In this document: positions 63,625-64,000 of the stretch, piece by piece
Numbering within the stretch: position 1 is the first letter of the stretch
Layout: each line of letters starts with the position of its first letter
Origin: an uncultured Phocaeicola sp.
GTDB taxonomy: Bacteria > Bacteroidota > Bacteroidia > Bacteroidales > Bacteroidaceae
Assembly: GCA_948579315.1 (NCBI GenBank)
Contig: CAPAOL010000012.1
Coordinates: 11,775-75,774, forward strand
Direction: 5' to 3'
Length of the DNA: 64,000 bases
Made by a program: the position numbers and the translations under genes
Notes under the pieces: model-generated
Told to the model about the DNA's origin: nothing
What the model saw: the letters and a program-made list of their open reading frames with translations, nothing else
The model's database searches: none

Positions 63625-63646
63625 ATATCTCTTATTAAGAGATATA
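63625..63646. repeat. Inverted repeat site C of the 63.7-kb DNA switch
   Basis: The core CTCTTATTAAGAG (63629-63641) is identical to site A at 17.5 kb. It lies in the leader of the fimbrial transcript and can itself form a hairpin with flanking ATAT. Confidence 0.78.
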
Positions 63647-63810
63647 CATAGTGCTTTGCAAAATTACGTAAAGTGCTGGTAATAAGCAATAAAAAATAAC
63701 AGAAAAATTATATTTAATAAACAAGAAGTTAATCTAATCTAAGTTTATTCCGTTGTTTTAGGCCCGTTATAACCCTATAATTCATTGTAAATCTATAACT
63801 TACATTTTTT
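63647..63810 (-). promoter_or_regulatory. Invertible promoter segment, currently facing the fimbrial operon (ON)
   Basis: The minus strand has TTG (63689-63687), 20 bases, and TAATTTTG (63666-63659), an exact Bacteroidota promoter, near site C. It points toward the DUF3575 gene at 63585, giving a start of transcription around 63652. The segment is 164 bp, nearly the same as the 160 bp of the 17.5-kb switch, and the promoter lies next to the corresponding end. Inversion would turn the operon off. Confidence 0.78.
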
Positions 63811-63837
63811 ATAGATCTCTTAATAAGAGATCTACAT
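63811..63837. repeat. Inverted repeat site D of the 63.7-kb DNA switch
   Basis: The core CTCTTAATAAGAG (63818-63830) is the reverse complement of site C. The flanks ATAGAT on the left match those of site A. On the right of both C and D there is ACATAG-T/C-GC, a feature of this locus alone. Confidence 0.75.
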
Positions 63838-64000
63838 AGCGCGTCACTTTTTTATGTTATAATACTATTACGACGCAATGTCAGGTATTATGAATGATTA
63901 TAATGCGATAGTTGGGGGAATCTGAATCCCGATTTGCTCCCGAATTGGCTCAGTTGTAATTCTTGGGGGATTACCCTTTGCAACTTCCCCTTTATGCATA
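63838..64000. other. Edge region beyond the fimbrial switch, nothing recognised
   Basis: The last 163 bases show no open frame of note, no tRNA and no further copy of the switch core. GC content rises in the final 100 bases, which may belong to a gene or repeat outside the window. Confidence 0.3.

Overview
The window is chromosomal DNA from a gut Bacteroidales species, most like Bacteroides/Phocaeicola. The signs are the Bacteroidota promoter signature (TTG, about 20 bases, then TAnnTTTG) ahead of many genes, weak Shine-Dalgarno signals, a fumarate reductase of the frdCAB layout, a large TonB-dependent receptor, a surface lipoprotein with an acidic export signal after its cysteine, and an Mfa/Fim fimbrial operon. 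Species cannot be fixed from the sequence alone.

Layout. 1-1.9 kb: fumarate reductase frdC and partial frdA. 2-9 kb: PAP2 phosphatase, S41 protease, coaD, type IIA topoisomerase B subunit, a GNAT-like protein and a Ca/Na exchanger. 9-12.7 kb: TonB-dependent receptor plus acid phosphatase. 13.3-19.1 kb: a small lipoprotein, a 1007-residue S-layer-like lipoprotein, an AraC-type regulator, an invertible promoter and a tyrosine recombinase. 19.3-24.2 kb: two L,D-transpeptidases, a broken dinD, a membrane transporter-like protein and ybeY. 24.4-41.9 kb: mostly housekeeping (NfeD/flotillin pair, mnmG, apt, uvrC, dtd, a MazG-like enzyme, deoC, polyprenyl synthase, polA, ychF, panE, lgt, an acetyltransferase). 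42-49.8 kb: two beta-barrels, two membrane-anchored TPR regulators, a frameshifted small secreted protein and a GH20 hexosaminidase. 49.8-54 kb: mutS, flavin reductase, Rpn-type nuclease. 54.3-63.6 kb: six-gene fimbrial operon with a second invertible promoter at 63.6-63.8 kb.

Main finding. Two DNA switches about 46 kb apart carry the same near-palindromic recombination core (CTCTTA-T/A-TAAGAG) at both ends of a segment of about 160 bp, each segment with a Bacteroidota promoter at one end. At 63.6 kb the promoter points into the fimbrial operon (ON). At 17.5 kb it points away from the AraC/S-layer lipoprotein genes (OFF), and rightward transcription would end at a hairpin terminator at 18.17 kb, before the recombinase gene. 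The tyrosine recombinase beside the second switch is the obvious candidate to act on both. The window therefore appears to hold a two-locus, one-invertase surface phase-variation system exchanging fimbriae and a surface-layer-like coat.

Other points of note: dinD is interrupted by an amber codon at codon 9; a small secreted protein has a one-base deletion in an A run; a 23-bp minisatellite lies between apt and uvrC; a 29-bp perfect hairpin separates deoC and the polyprenyl synthase; DeoC has a histidine-rich N-terminal extension.
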